Positions 14,758 through 23,656 of a stretch of DNA of 32,545 nt are shown in pieces. The stretch spans positions 1 to 32,545 of the forward strand of contig JABJBP010000141.1 of NCBI GenBank assembly GCA_018665815.1, written 5' to 3'. Each line of letters begins with the position of its first letter. The first letter of the stretch is position 1. The DNA comes from Rhodospirillaceae bacterium. GTDB taxonomy: Bacteria > Pseudomonadota > Alphaproteobacteria > Rhodospirillales > Casp-alpha2. The notes beneath the pieces were generated by a model. It ran no database searches, was not told the DNA's origin, and saw only the letters and a program-made list of their open reading frames with translations. A program made the translations under genes and the position numbers.

Positions 14758-15840
14758 TTAGACCCGGCGGAGGAGTTTTCTCGGATCACGCGGGCGCTTG
14801 CCTTTGCGCAATTCGAAATGCAGTTGCGGGCTGGTCACGTTGCCGGTTGAGCCGACGGTGGCGATCCGTTGACCCTTTTTGATTTTATCGCCGCGCTGGA
14901 CTTTTAACTGATCGGTATGGGCATAGGCCGTCACCCAGCCGCCCGCGTGCTTGATCAGCACCAAGTTGCCGAACCCGCGAAGCTCATTGCCGGCATAGAC
15001 AACGACGCCATTTTCCGCGGCCCGCACAGGTGTGCCGCGCGGCGCGGCGATGTTAATACCGTCATTGCGCAGGCCCTTGGCTTTCGCGCCGTAGGATGAG
15101 ATCACTCTCCCCTGGACCGGCCATAAGAACCCAGAGCTGGTTCGCGGCGCAGGTTTCGGCACACTCCGGGGTGCCGCGGCTTGAGTGCGGACCGGTTTTG
15201 AGGCGACGGGCGCGCGGACGGTCCGTTTAGCTGTCGCCCAGGCTGGCGGTTTCTTCGGCAACCGTGGTTGCGAACGCACTGTCTTTGACGATGATGCGTT
15301 TGCAGATGTATTAGCCGCTTGGGGGCTGACGGAAACAGTTGTCACCGTACCCGGGCCGGCAGCGGCGATCGACGATCCTGAATCGTCCGGCAGGCGCAAG
15401 CGCTGACCGACAAAAATCGTATAGGGTGGTTTCAGCCCATTGAGGCGCGCCAAATCATACATGCCGATGGAACGCTTGTTGGCAATCTGCGACAGCGTAT
15501 CGCCCTTGGCGACCACATGCTCAAGATTACGCGGCAAAACGATCCGTTGGCCGACGCTCAAATGAAACGGTGGCGCGAGCCCGTTGGCGACGATGATCGC
15601 CCGCATGGAAACGCCATGGCGGCGGCTCAGCCCATAAACCGTATCGCCCTTCCCCGCGACCACGGCGGTGGCGCCGAGGAAAGCCTGGCCGCTGCGACTG
15701 AGATCTGCCCGGCCACCCTGCGCGTTTTCCACGTCGGCACGAACCTGAGAACGTGTCGGCCATTCCGGCGCGGTGCAGGCAGCGAGCCCGACGGGCAATA
15801 GGGACAGGGCAATGGTTCGAATGGAAAATATGGCACTCAT
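14758..15840 (-). CDS. nlpD: NlpD-like LysM/M23 lipoprotein (murein hydrolase activator)
   Basis: 360 residues. A lipoprotein signal ends in LPVGLAAC (lipobox LAAC). Two LysM domains follow (VVAGKGDTVYGLSRRHGVSM and HVVAKGDTLSQIANKRSIGM regions), each ending in a VGQRIVLP/VGQRLRLP block, then a Pro/Ala/Ser/Lys-rich linker (about 165-235) and a C-terminal LytM/M23 domain. In that domain the metal ligands are lost: GLRNDGINIAAPRGTP has Asn where catalytic enzymes have His and Asp, and SPQLHFELR lacks the first His of HxH. It is therefore probably a non-enzymatic amidase activator, as E. coli NlpD. It closes the conserved serS-surE-pcm-nlpD block. Confidence 0.92.
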   Translation of the reverse strand: MSAIFSIRTIALSLLPVGLAACTAPEWPTRSQVRADVENAQGGRADLSRSGQAFLGATAVVAGKGDTVYGLSRRHGVSMRAIIVANGLAPPFHLSVGQRIVLPRNLEHVVAKGDTLSQIANKRSIGMYDLARLNGLKPPYTIFVGQRLRLPDDSGSSIAAAGPGTVTTVSVSPQAANTSANASSSKTVRSQPRLPKKPPAWATAKRTVRAPVASKPVRTQAAAPRSVPKPAPRTSSGFLWPVQGRVISSYGAKAKGLRNDGINIAAPRGTPVRAAENGVVVYAGNELRGFGNLVLIKHAGGWVTAYAHTDQLKVQRGDKIKKGQRIATVGSTGNVTSPQLHFELRKGKRPRDPRKLLRRV

Positions 15841-15880
15841 GCGTCGATTATCATCCAGCGGCGGGATGCCTGCAACGGCC

Positions 15881-16552
15881 TCAATTTTCAGCCCCAGGCA
15901 TACCGTCCATCAATGGTACGAAACGGGTCGGTCCGAGGTCGCGAGTTTCCGCGCCATCTTCTGTGCGGGTGACCTTGATCAAGCGCTGATCGGATTCGTC
16001 CAATCCCACGGGGACAATCATGATGCCACCGACGGCCAGCTGATTGAACAACACCGGCGGCACGTCAGCAGCGGCGGCGGCGATGAGGATTCGCTCAAAC
16101 GGCGCTTGCTCGGGCCAACCGCCAGCGCCATCACGAGCAATGGCGGTAATGTTGGTCAGCTTCATATCCACGAACCGTTGCTCGGCGATTTTCAGCAACG
16201 CCGGATGGCGCTCGACCGTGTAGAGCCGGCGGCACAGCTTGGCTAAGATGATCGCCTGATAGCCCGATCCGGTGCCGATCTCCAAGACCTTATGGCGGTC
16301 GGTAACCTCCAATTCTTGGGTCATCAAGCCGACGACGGCGGGCTGGCTGACGGTTTGGTGGTGACCGATGGGCAAGGCCACGTTTTCAAACGCCCGGGCC
16401 TTGAAGGGCTCGGGCAGAAATATATCGCGTGGTGTGGTTTCAATGACGCTGAGCACCGTAGAATCCGTCACCCCGCACTGGCGAAGTTCCAAGATAAGCG
16501 CCCCCATTCGCGAATCTGGCACGGCGTCATCATTCCCCCGGTTTTCGCTCAA
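15881..16552 (-). CDS. pcm: Protein-L-isoaspartate O-methyltransferase
   Basis: 223 residues from TTG 16552, with GAGGGA 8 bp upstream. The PCMT blocks are ETTPRDIFLPEPFKARAFEN, LPIGHHQTVSQPAVVGLMTQ, the SAM motif HKVLEIGTGSGYQAIILAKL and LYTVERHPALLKIAEQRF. It methylates isoaspartyl residues of damaged proteins with SAM in the cytosol. It lies 19 bp after surE and 40 bp before nlpD, the standard arrangement in alphaproteobacteria and also seen in E. coli (surE-pcm-nlpD-rpoS). Confidence 0.95.
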   Translation of the reverse strand: MSENRGNDDAVPDSRMGALILELRQCGVTDSTVLSVIETTPRDIFLPEPFKARAFENVALPIGHHQTVSQPAVVGLMTQELEVTDRHKVLEIGTGSGYQAIILAKLCRRLYTVERHPALLKIAEQRFVDMKLTNITAIARDGAGGWPEQAPFERILIAAAAADVPPVLFNQLAVGGIMIVPVGLDESDQRLIKVTRTEDGAETRDLGPTRFVPLMDGMPGAEN

Positions 16553-16571
16553 CCTCGTGATCCCTCTTACC

Positions 16572-17339
16572 TCACGCCAAAGCCGCTTTCAGTTTCTTCA
16601 AAGCACTGGCGTGCGTGAGATCCATGGTCAGCGGCGTCACCGCGATGGCGCCGGCGTTGACCGCGCCAAGATCCGTACCGCCACGCGAACTTTCCTCATC
16701 GCGTTGTGCGCCGATCCAAAAATATTGATCACCCCTGGGGTCCGTTCCCGCCATCAAATCGCCACCAATCTTGCGGCGACCCTGGCGCACGACCTCGATG
16801 CCTGTGACCTGCTTGGCCGGCACGTCGGGAAAATTGACATTCATCAGAACGCCCTTCGGCCAGCCCGACTTGACCAACCGTTTGATGACATCCGCCGTCC
16901 AATGTTCGGCGGTCGCCCAGGATACTTTTTGACGGTCTTGATAATGCTGGCTCAGGGCCACCGATGGTATGCCCAACAGTGTGCCTTCCATGGCAGCGGC
17001 GACAGTGCCGGAATAGGTCACGTCTTCACCCAAGTTGCCGCCCCGGTTGATCCCCGACAGCACCAAATCCGGCGGGTTGTCCTTCATCACTTCCTGGACG
17101 CCCAAAAGCACACTATCGGTGGGCGTACCGTCAACGGCAAAACGTTTCGGCGACAAGCGTCGGATACGCAAAGGCATGCGGATGGTCAGGGAATGGCTGG
17201 CGGCGCTTTGTTCAGTTTCCGGCGCGACGATCCAGACTTCCTTAAATAATTTCTTGGCGACGCGCTCCAAAACCTTAAGGCCCGGCGCGTGGATGCCGTC
17301 GTCGTTGGAAATCAGCACACGAGCGCGCTTTAGGTTCAT
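16572..17339 (-). CDS. surE: 5'/3'-nucleotidase SurE
   Basis: 255 residues. The N-terminal RVLISNDDGIHAPGLKVLER holds the metal-binding Asp-Asp pair, VAPETEQSAASHSLTIRMPL the Ser/His substrate loop, and DLVLSGINRGGNLGEDVTYS the Asn ligand and phosphate-binding glycines. The protein dephosphorylates nucleoside monophosphates and short polyphosphate. It starts 3 bp after serS ends and ends 19 bp before pcm, so is very likely cotranscribed with both. Confidence 0.96.
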   Translation of the reverse strand: MNLKRARVLISNDDGIHAPGLKVLERVAKKLFKEVWIVAPETEQSAASHSLTIRMPLRIRRLSPKRFAVDGTPTDSVLLGVQEVMKDNPPDLVLSGINRGGNLGEDVTYSGTVAAAMEGTLLGIPSVALSQHYQDRQKVSWATAEHWTADVIKRLVKSGWPKGVLMNVNFPDVPAKQVTGIEVVRQGRRKIGGDLMAGTDPRGDQYFWIGAQRDEESSRGGTDLGAVNAGAIAVTPLTMDLTHASALKKLKAALA

Positions 17340-17342
17340 GAT

Positions 17343-18623
17343 CTAAGCGCCTTCCGGAGTGATCACCTCGATCCCGCCCATAAAATGCCTGAGCGCATCG
17401 GGAACGACGACGGAGCCGTCAGCCTGCTGGTAGTTTTCCAAGATCGCGATAAGGGTGCGGCCAACGGCCAAGCCCGACCCGTTCAAGGTATGGACGAACC
17501 GCGTCTCTTTTTCGCCCGCCGCCCGGCAGCGCGCCTTCATGCGCCGGGCCTGGAAATCCCCACAATTGGAACACGATGAAATTTCCCGGTAAGTGTCCTG
17601 GGCTGGCAGCCAGACCTCAATGTCATAAGTCTTGCGCGCGCCGAAACCCATATCGCCGGTGCACAACACGACGGTCCGGTACGGCAGTTCCAGTCGCTTC
17701 AGGACTTCCTCGGCGCACCCCGTCATACGCTCCAATTCCTCCGTCGATTGATCCGGCGTGGTGACGGAAACCATCTCAACTTTGGTAAACTGGTGCTGGC
17801 GGATCATACCGCGGGTGTCCTTGCCCGCCGCGCCGGCCTCGGACCGGAAGCACCAGGTCATCGCCGTCATCCGCTTCGGCAATTTGGCCTCGTCCAGGAT
17901 ATCGCCGGCAACCATATTGGTCAGCGGCACCTCGGCGGTCGGGATCATCCAGTAGCCCTCTTCTGTGCGAAACAGATCTTCGCCGAACTTCGGCAACTGG
18001 CCGGTGCCGAACATGGTTGCGTCGTTGACCAACGCCGGTGGGTTGACCTCGGTGTAGCCGTTTTCGCGGGTATGCAAATTCAGCATAAAGTTCGCCAGCG
18101 CGCGTTCCATCCTGGCCAGCGCGCCCGACAACACGACAAAGCGCGAACCGGTTAACTTCGCGGCGCGTTCAAAATCCATCAAACCCAGGCCCTCGCCCAG
18201 ATCAACGTGATCCTTGATCTCGAAATCAAAAGACCGGGGCTCGCCCCATTTTCTGACCTCAATGTTGTCATCTTCACTGTCACCGACCGGCACGTCGTCA
18301 AAGGGCAAATTCGGAATGCCGGCCAAGGCGGCTTCCAATTGTTCCAACGCGGTCGCGGCGGCGTGCTCGGCGTCGGCCTCCGCCTGCTTGCTCTCGGAAA
18401 CCTGGGCGATGATATCGGCCGCGTCTTCGCCCCGCGCCTTGGCCGCGCCAATCTCCTTCGACAGCGCATTGCGGGACGTCTGAATTTCCTGAGCCTTGGT
18501 CTGCGCCATGCGTCTGGACGCATCCAAACCAATCAAATCAGCCGACAGCTGCGCCAAGCTTCGGCGTGCCAAGCCTTCATCGAAGGCTTCGGGGTTGTCC
18601 CTAATCCATTTAATATCAAACAT
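17343..18623 (-). CDS. serS: Seryl-tRNA synthetase
   Basis: 426 residues, standard length. The N-terminal coiled-coil arm (about 25-105) is followed by the class II core: motif 2 [20 protein letters not shown] and QFTKVEM, the serine-binding [15 protein letters not shown] block, and motif 3 [20 protein letters not shown]. All essential residues appear present, consistent with an essential gene. It is the first gene of the serS-surE-pcm-nlpD block. The tat genes often found directly upstream in alphaproteobacteria are absent here; instead an eroded secreted-protein gene lies upstream on the same strand. Confidence 0.97.
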   Translation of the reverse strand: MFDIKWIRDNPEAFDEGLARRSLAQLSADLIGLDASRRMAQTKAQEIQTSRNALSKEIGAAKARGEDAADIIAQVSESKQAEADAEHAAATALEQLEAALAGIPNLPFDDVPVGDSEDDNIEVRKWGEPRSFDFEIKDHVDLGEGLGLMDFERAAKLTGSRFVVLSGALARMERALANFMLNLHTRENGYTEVNPPALVNDATMFGTGQLPKFGEDLFRTEEGYWMIPTAEVPLTNMVAGDILDEAKLPKRMTAMTWCFRSEAGAAGKDTRGMIRQHQFTKVEMVSVTTPDQSTEELERMTGCAEEVLKRLELPYRTVVLCTGDMGFGARKTYDIEVWLPAQDTYREISSCSNCGDFQARRMKARCRAAGEKETRFVHTLNGSGLAVGRTLIAILENYQQADGSVVVPDALRHFMGGIEVITPEGA

Positions 18624-18730
18624 GCGAAGGCGGTCCAGACACTTAAAATACAGAGATTACATGATTCGGACTTATAGGGCGAAAGCCTCTGGTGGGAAAG
18701 AGGGTTTCGGATGGCGTGTCTGCGTGAATT

Positions 18731-19297
18731 TTATCGGCAATTCCCCGATATTCGCGTGATCGGCCCGTAAAAGGTCGCCATTGTCGTCGGCGTATGGACC
18801 TGGAAAAAACGGCGCTTGGACAGCACGTTCCAATCCGCATTGGTTTTCGGCAGGGCCGACGTCGTCAAGGTGACGGGTGCGGCATAAAGCGTCACCAGCA
18901 TAGGGTCGGCGTAGCGCTCTTGCCCGCCGAGATCGCCCTTCACATCGACGGCATCAATGGAAATGTAGTCGGCGGTATAGGGTGTGCGCACAACATGCAC
19001 GACCTTGATCGCACCAGTTACCTCCCCTCGGCCGGCGGCAGCTAATCGCAACGTGCCCGATGTCTTGTATGAGACCGTCTCCGCGTCTTGCTGCCAGGCC
19101 GAGCGGACAGTGAAGTCGATGGACCCTGTGAGCGCGTCGCTGGGATTCACGGTTCCAATTGTATTTTCTGCGGCGACGCTGAATGTTAAGTGCAATGTTC
19201 GGCGTTGGCCCTACCTGTTCCGGGCGCCGAGAAGAGCACAGCAAATGCCAGGACAAAAACAAAGCAAACCGGTGCATCGGGACCTCGTGTCTGGATA
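18731..19297 (-). pseudogene. Secreted beta-rich protein, signal peptide in a different frame
   Basis: The clear body is at 19195-18731: TFSVAAENTIGTVNPSDALT, GSIDFTVRSAWQQDAETVSY, ending TFYGPITRISGNCR. It is beta-strand rich with no known motif. Its frame has no good start, only a TTG at 19195 shortly after a stop. In another frame just upstream the sequence reads VCFVFVLAFAVLFSAPGTGR then ANAEHCT and a stop, a textbook signal peptide with an A-N-A cleavage site. One base missing near 19185-19195 would join the two. The start of that signal peptide is also unclear (ATG at 19277 is in a third frame), so more than one lesion is possible. Function unknown; the family is not recognised. Confidence 0.5.
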
Positions 19298-19498
19298 TGA
19301 GCTACCAATAATGGTCATCATGGTATCACATGATCAATGAATACTGGCCCCATGAATCCGACATCTGTGATTTGCGCGCGCACATGGATACCAGGCATCA
19401 CCAATGCGAGTGAAGCCATGATTTTCTTATGGTTTTCCCTGGCCGTCAGTTCGGTTAGCATCAGCCCAGTTTGGTCGGGCTCAGAGGCAGTTTGAACG

Positions 19499-20143
19499 AT
19501 GAAATCCATCGATAAGCTCACAGAAGGTTTCAAGAATTTCCGCGACGGACGCTTTGAAAAAGAGCGCGCGACCTATGAGACGTTGGTTGATGAAGGCCAA
19601 CGGCCCGAGGTCGCGTTGATTGCCTGCGCGGATTCTCGGGTTGATCCGGCGAAGCTCCTGCAGGCCGACCCCGGTGATCTGTTCATCGTCCGAAACGTCG
19701 CCAATTTGGTGCCACCTTACGAGCGCGACGGCAAATTTCACGGCACCAGCGCAGCACTTGAATTCAGCGTCCAGCATCTTGAGGTCAAACACCTGATTGT
19801 CCTCGGCCACGCACACTGCGGTGGCATCATGTCGATGTTTGCCAAGCCCGCCGACGGCGTGGAAACTGATGGCACGCATTTTGTCGCGCCATGGATGAGC
19901 TTGGTAAAATCCGCGTTCCTGCGCGTTCAGGGCACCATGCCTGATGCAACGGACGAGGAAAAAGCCCGGGTCTGCGAAAAAAGTGCGGTGATGGTGTCGC
20001 TGGAAAACCTGATGACTTTCCCTGATATCCAAGAGCGCGTCGCCGACGGCCGGCTGCGCCTGCACGGTTGGTACATTGATATCCGGTCCTGCACGCTGCA
20101 AATATTCGACCCAGTGCAGCAGAAATTCGATCCCGTCGAATAG
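19499..20143 (+). CDS. Beta-class carbonic anhydrase
   Basis: 214 residues. Zinc ligands are Cys43 (IACADSRVDP, with catalytic Asp45-Arg47), His104 and Cys107 (LGHAHCGGI). Other family blocks are GDLFIVRNVANLVPPYE and TSAALEFSVQHLEVKHLIVL, and the C-terminal LHGWYIDIRSCTLQIFD. It interconverts CO2 and bicarbonate in the cytosol. All catalytic residues are present. It is preceded by a 200-bp gap (19298-19498) in which I see no gene. The YHS protein gene follows after 150 bp on the same strand. Confidence 0.95.
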   Translation: MKSIDKLTEGFKNFRDGRFEKERATYETLVDEGQRPEVALIACADSRVDPAKLLQADPGDLFIVRNVANLVPPYERDGKFHGTSAALEFSVQHLEVKHLIVLGHAHCGGIMSMFAKPADGVETDGTHFVAPWMSLVKSAFLRVQGTMPDATDEEKARVCEKSAVMVSLENLMTFPDIQERVADGRLRLHGWYIDIRSCTLQIFDPVQQKFDPVE

Positions 20144-20292
20144 TATCTACCACCGGCCCGCCATATTTCGACGCAATCTGAAATTTATTGTATTCCAATA
20201 TTCCTGGCGCGACATCGCCGGGGAGTCTAATCTGCGGGCGTTCATGGGCAGGAGATGAACTGGATTAAACAATACGTTTAGGAGTGATGAAG

Positions 20293-20769
20293 ATGCGTCA
20301 GTGCAGATTCCTGCAATTGGTGATATTGACAATTTCAATTGGATTTATCTCCTCGGTGGCCACAGCTGCGGATGAAATGAATATCGGCAACGACGGCATT
20401 GCCATTCAAGGCTACGATCCCGTTGCATATTTCAAATCCGGAAAGCCCGTGAAAGGGGAAACATCCCACTCGGCCATGCATGACGGCGCGACATACCATT
20501 TTTCGACGGCCGCAAATCGCGATGAATTCACGACTGCCCCGAATAAATTCGCCCCGGCGTTTGGCGGATGATGTTCATATGGTGTTAGGGTTGGCAAAAA
20601 ATTCAACATCGACCCGCAAGCTTGGAAGATCACTGACGGCAGATTGTTTCTGCAGCTGGATTTGGGCACCCAAAAAGTGTGGGATCGGGATCGCAAAAAG
20701 AATATCGAAATTGCAGACCGCCTGTGGCCGAACATCAAACCAATTTCGGTCGTCACACTGGGTAAGTAA
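20293..20769 (+). pseudogene. Periplasmic YHS-domain protein with an in-frame TGA
   Basis: ATG 20293 has AGGAG 8 bp upstream (20280-20284). The signal peptide RFLQLVILTISIGFISSVAT is cut near TAA-DEM. The YHS domain follows: IAIQGYDPVAYFKSGKPVKG, TYHFSTAANRDEFTTAPNKF, APAFGG. At 20569-20571 the frame meets TGA, then continues unbroken with CSYGVRVGKKFNIDPQAWKI, then DGRLFLQLDLGTQKVWDRD and ends at TAA 20767. The family reads GGYCAYG or GGWCAYG here, so a Tyr or Trp codon became TGA. Joined, the protein is 158 residues, normal for exported YHS proteins, which may bind metals. The missing half would destroy the domain. A selenocysteine is unlikely because the family has an aromatic residue here. 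Confidence 0.82.
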
Positions 20770-20817
20770 CGGATATTCCGACAGGCTCTTGCAAGCCTAA
20801 CGAAATAAAACCGTGAA

Positions 20818-22280
20818 ATGAAAATTTCGTCACTCAGCGGCAAATTCCTCGCCACCGTCGTACCGACCTTTTTGATCGCGTTTATTACCTTCGTCGGCGC
20901 GTACGAATGGGTCCGCTACCATGACGCCCACGATGACCTCACACGTCACATCAACAGATTGGCGGCGAGCCAATCAATTATATTGGCGGAGCCTGTCGCA
21001 GCGAAAGACAAGGAACGTCTCGGCTTGCTGCTGGCAACGGTCATCAGTGATCGGGATTTGATTGGCATTTCCGTATTTGATGAAAACGGCGATGTCCTGG
21101 ACTCATTCGGCACATTGACCTCACCCACGAAGGATTTGAACAAGCGAATTTCAATTAACTTTGCGGATGATCAAGGTTTTCGAAAAGTTGGCGAATTGCT
21201 GATGGTCATGACCATCAGCCGCATCGTCAACGAAACACGCACGCGCCTCCTCTACGACGGCATTCTGGCGCTGGCGCTATTGATTTCGGGCATTTTCGCC
21301 GCCGTATTCGCGCATCAAAGGATAGTCGTGCAGCCACTATCCAAATTGCTCGCTGCCATCAAAGACACACGTGGTGGCGCCCGCGAAGTCGTCGATTGGT
21401 CGGCAAACGATGAAATCGGCACCCTCATTTCAAACTACAACGAAATGCAGGGCAGATTGTCGAACCATGAGGCGGATTTACAGGAAATTCAAAACCAGTT
21501 GGAGCGGCGAATTGAAGAGCGCACCCGTGATTTGGTGATGGCCCGGGAGGCAGCCGAGGCCGCGAATCAAGCCAAAACCCAATTCCTCACGAGCATGAGC
21601 CATGAGCTGCGCACGCCGATGAATGCCATATTGGCGTTTACCCAGCTGATTCAAAGAGATCCAATGGTTGCCGACAACGCGCGCATCGAACGAAGCCTGA
21701 AGACGATCCATTCCAGCGGCCAGCACCTGATGGCGCTCATCGATCAGGTGTTAAATTTGAACAAATTGGAGTCCGAGAACGACGATACTATGATCGTTGC
21801 ACTCGAGCCATTGCTCGCCATAGAAGAAGGTGCCGATTTATTGCCCCCCCCCTAGCAGAAGCCCGCCAGATTGCGATCGAAATAGATTCGGACATCCACG
21901 CCGCCGGACGGCTGTTGGCCGATACATTGCAATTCAAGCAGGTCGTCCTCAATCTTCTTTCCAATGCAGTGAAATACAACCGCCGGGAAGGTAAAGTCGT
22001 GGTCAGACCTGACCGGAGCGGAAAGTTTGTCCGCATATCGGTCGCCGATACGGGGCATGGCATCCCAAGCGAAATGTTTGAAAATATCTTCAAACCTTTC
22101 AACAGGCTGGGCCGCGAAGCGGGAAATATCGAAGGGTCGGGCGTTGGCCTAACCCTGACCCGCAAGATGGTCGAAAAAATGCAAGGTGAAATCGGTTTCG
22201 AAAGTGCGGAAGGTGAAGGATCTACATTTTGGGTCCTACTACCGTCAGTCGCAGAACCCCAGTCCGAGGGGCGGGTTTAA
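20818..22280 (+). pseudogene. Membrane sensor histidine kinase, frameshifted at a nine-C tract
   Basis: The first frame (20818-21855) has a membrane segment near 10-27, a periplasmic sensor region, a second membrane segment near 142-165, HAMP (about 168-220), a coiled coil and HisKA with the phospho-acceptor His262 in SMSHELRTPMNAILAF. It ends LLPPP-stop at TTG followed by nine C (21844-21852) and TAG. The other frame supplies LAEARQIAIEIDSDI, then the ATPase: N box QVVLNLLSNAVKYN, G1 VADTGHGIP, F box FKPFNRLG, G2 GSGVGLTL. Seven or ten C would restore the fusion. Without it the kinase lacks its catalytic domain. It ends overlapping the UbiB-like gene by a few bases. No response regulator gene is adjacent, and the ligand is unknown. 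Confidence 0.88.
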
Positions 22281-23656
22281 CTCGGCAACGGAATATCGAA
22301 ATTCTTGAGCGCCGCTGTCTGGCGCTTCTTCAGTGTCTTTTCTTCAAACCCGTCAATCAGGTCATGGAAGGTCCGGTGCCAGTTGATCTCGGCCTTGAGG
22401 TGCGTGAACACGCTACCGAGCCCGATGGCGGCGCGGTCCATGAGGACGAATTCCCGGGGCGGTGTCACACCGCCGACCTCGCGCAGTTCCCGGTGCACCT
22501 TGGCAGCCACACCGGCGCCATAGGCGACGCCGCCGGTTTCCTGGATCGGCATCACCCTGTCTTCCAGTAGCGGCTTGTATAGAAACCGGGCCCAATGATT
22601 GAGAATATCGATGGTCGTCCGCTCTATATCCGTGAACCCCCAGGTTTCATAGGCAGAGACGGCGAGGTCTTCATCGTCATCACGGATCGCATGGTAGAGA
22701 TCAATGACGGCGCGCACGAAGGCCGGACGGAACACCCGGATGCAGCCGAAATCCAGAAGATTGATGGTGTTGTCGTCGCGAACCGTATAGTTGCCGAGAT
22801 GCGGGTCGCCGTGAATGACGCCGAAACGATAAAGCGGCACATACCAGGCGCGGAACATGTTCAACGCCACGGCGTTGCGGGTTTCCAAATCACCATCGAC
22901 CTTTTCCATCAAGGGCCGGCCATCCAACCAGGTCATGCTCAACAGGCGGTCGGTCGATAACTCACTGACCGTCTCGGGGACATGCACGCCCTTCTCGGCC
23001 TTCAGAATATGGCCATAAAGCGCCATGTTCCGGGCCTCGCGGTTGTAGTCCAATTCCTCGCGCAAGCGCTCGGAAAGCTCGGCGTGGATGTTCACCGGAT
23101 CGATGGCCTTGTCGTATCGGTGATAAATTCCAAACACCAACTTCAATTGCTTGAGGTCGGCTTCCACCGCCGATGACATGTCGGGGTATTGAAGCTTGCA
23201 GGCCAACTCGCGCCCATCCGCCAGGCCGGCGCGGTGCACTTGGCCTAATGAGGCGGCGGCATCGGCGGACTGCGTAAAGGTCTCGAATTGGCCGCGCCAA
23301 TCATCCCCCAACTCGGTTTTCATCCGCCGCCGTACGAAAGGCCAGCCCATGGCCGGTGCGTTGGTTTGTAATTGACCAAGTTCGGCCATGTATTCCTCGG
23401 GCAGCATGTCGGGCACCGTCGACATAATCTGCGCGACCTTCATCAGCGGCCCCTTCAAGCCGCCCAACGCCGTCTGCAACTCACCTGCATGCTGGGTCTT
23501 GTCGATACTCAGACCAAACAATCGCTTGCCGGCGACCTTCGCCGCCAGCCCGCCGGCGGCGCGGCCAACGCGGGCGTAGCGCTTGACCCGCCCGCCGATA
23601 CCGTCGGTGTCGTCAAAGTCCTTTTCCTTTGAGGGGCCGTCGTCGGCGGGCGTCAA
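22277..23656 (-). CDS. ABC1/UbiB (AarF/COQ8)-type atypical kinase
   Basis: 459 residues, start TTG 23656 overlapping the pepF stop. The family motifs are GGLKGPLMKVAQIMSTVPDM (the KxGQ loop, here K-V-A-Q), the Ala-rich loop SADAAASLGQVHRAGLADGR, the ATP-binding Lys in ELACKLQYPD, the catalytic HGDPHLGNYTV and the metal-binding NLLDFGCIRVF. Related proteins support ubiquinone synthesis or lipid homeostasis at the membrane. The K-V-A-Q variant is common in an alphaproteobacterial branch distinct from UbiB itself, from memory, so I do not assign ubiB. Translational coupling to pepF suggests coordinated expression. Confidence 0.9.
   Translation of the reverse strand: MTPADDGPSKEKDFDDTDGIGGRVKRYARVGRAAGGLAAKVAGKRLFGLSIDKTQHAGELQTALGGLKGPLMKVAQIMSTVPDMLPEEYMAELGQLQTNAPAMGWPFVRRRMKTELGDDWRGQFETFTQSADAAASLGQVHRAGLADGRELACKLQYPDMSSAVEADLKQLKLVFGIYHRYDKAIDPVNIHAELSERLREELDYNREARNMALYGHILKAEKGVHVPETVSELSTDRLLSMTWLDGRPLMEKVDGDLETRNAVALNMFRAWYVPLYRFGVIHGDPHLGNYTVRDDNTINLLDFGCIRVFRPAFVRAVIDLYHAIRDDDEDLAVSAYETWGFTDIERTTIDILNHWARFLYKPLLEDRVMPIQETGGVAYGAGVAAKVHRELREVGGVTPPREFVLMDRAAIGLGSVFTHLKAEINWHRTFHDLIDGFEEKTLKKRQTAALKNFDIPLPS

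Noticed and set aside
19298-19498. Short minus-strand ORF (71 aa, 19318-19533) upstream of carbonic anhydrase
   Set aside because: It starts inside the carbonic anhydrase gene, with no ribosome-binding site or known motif.
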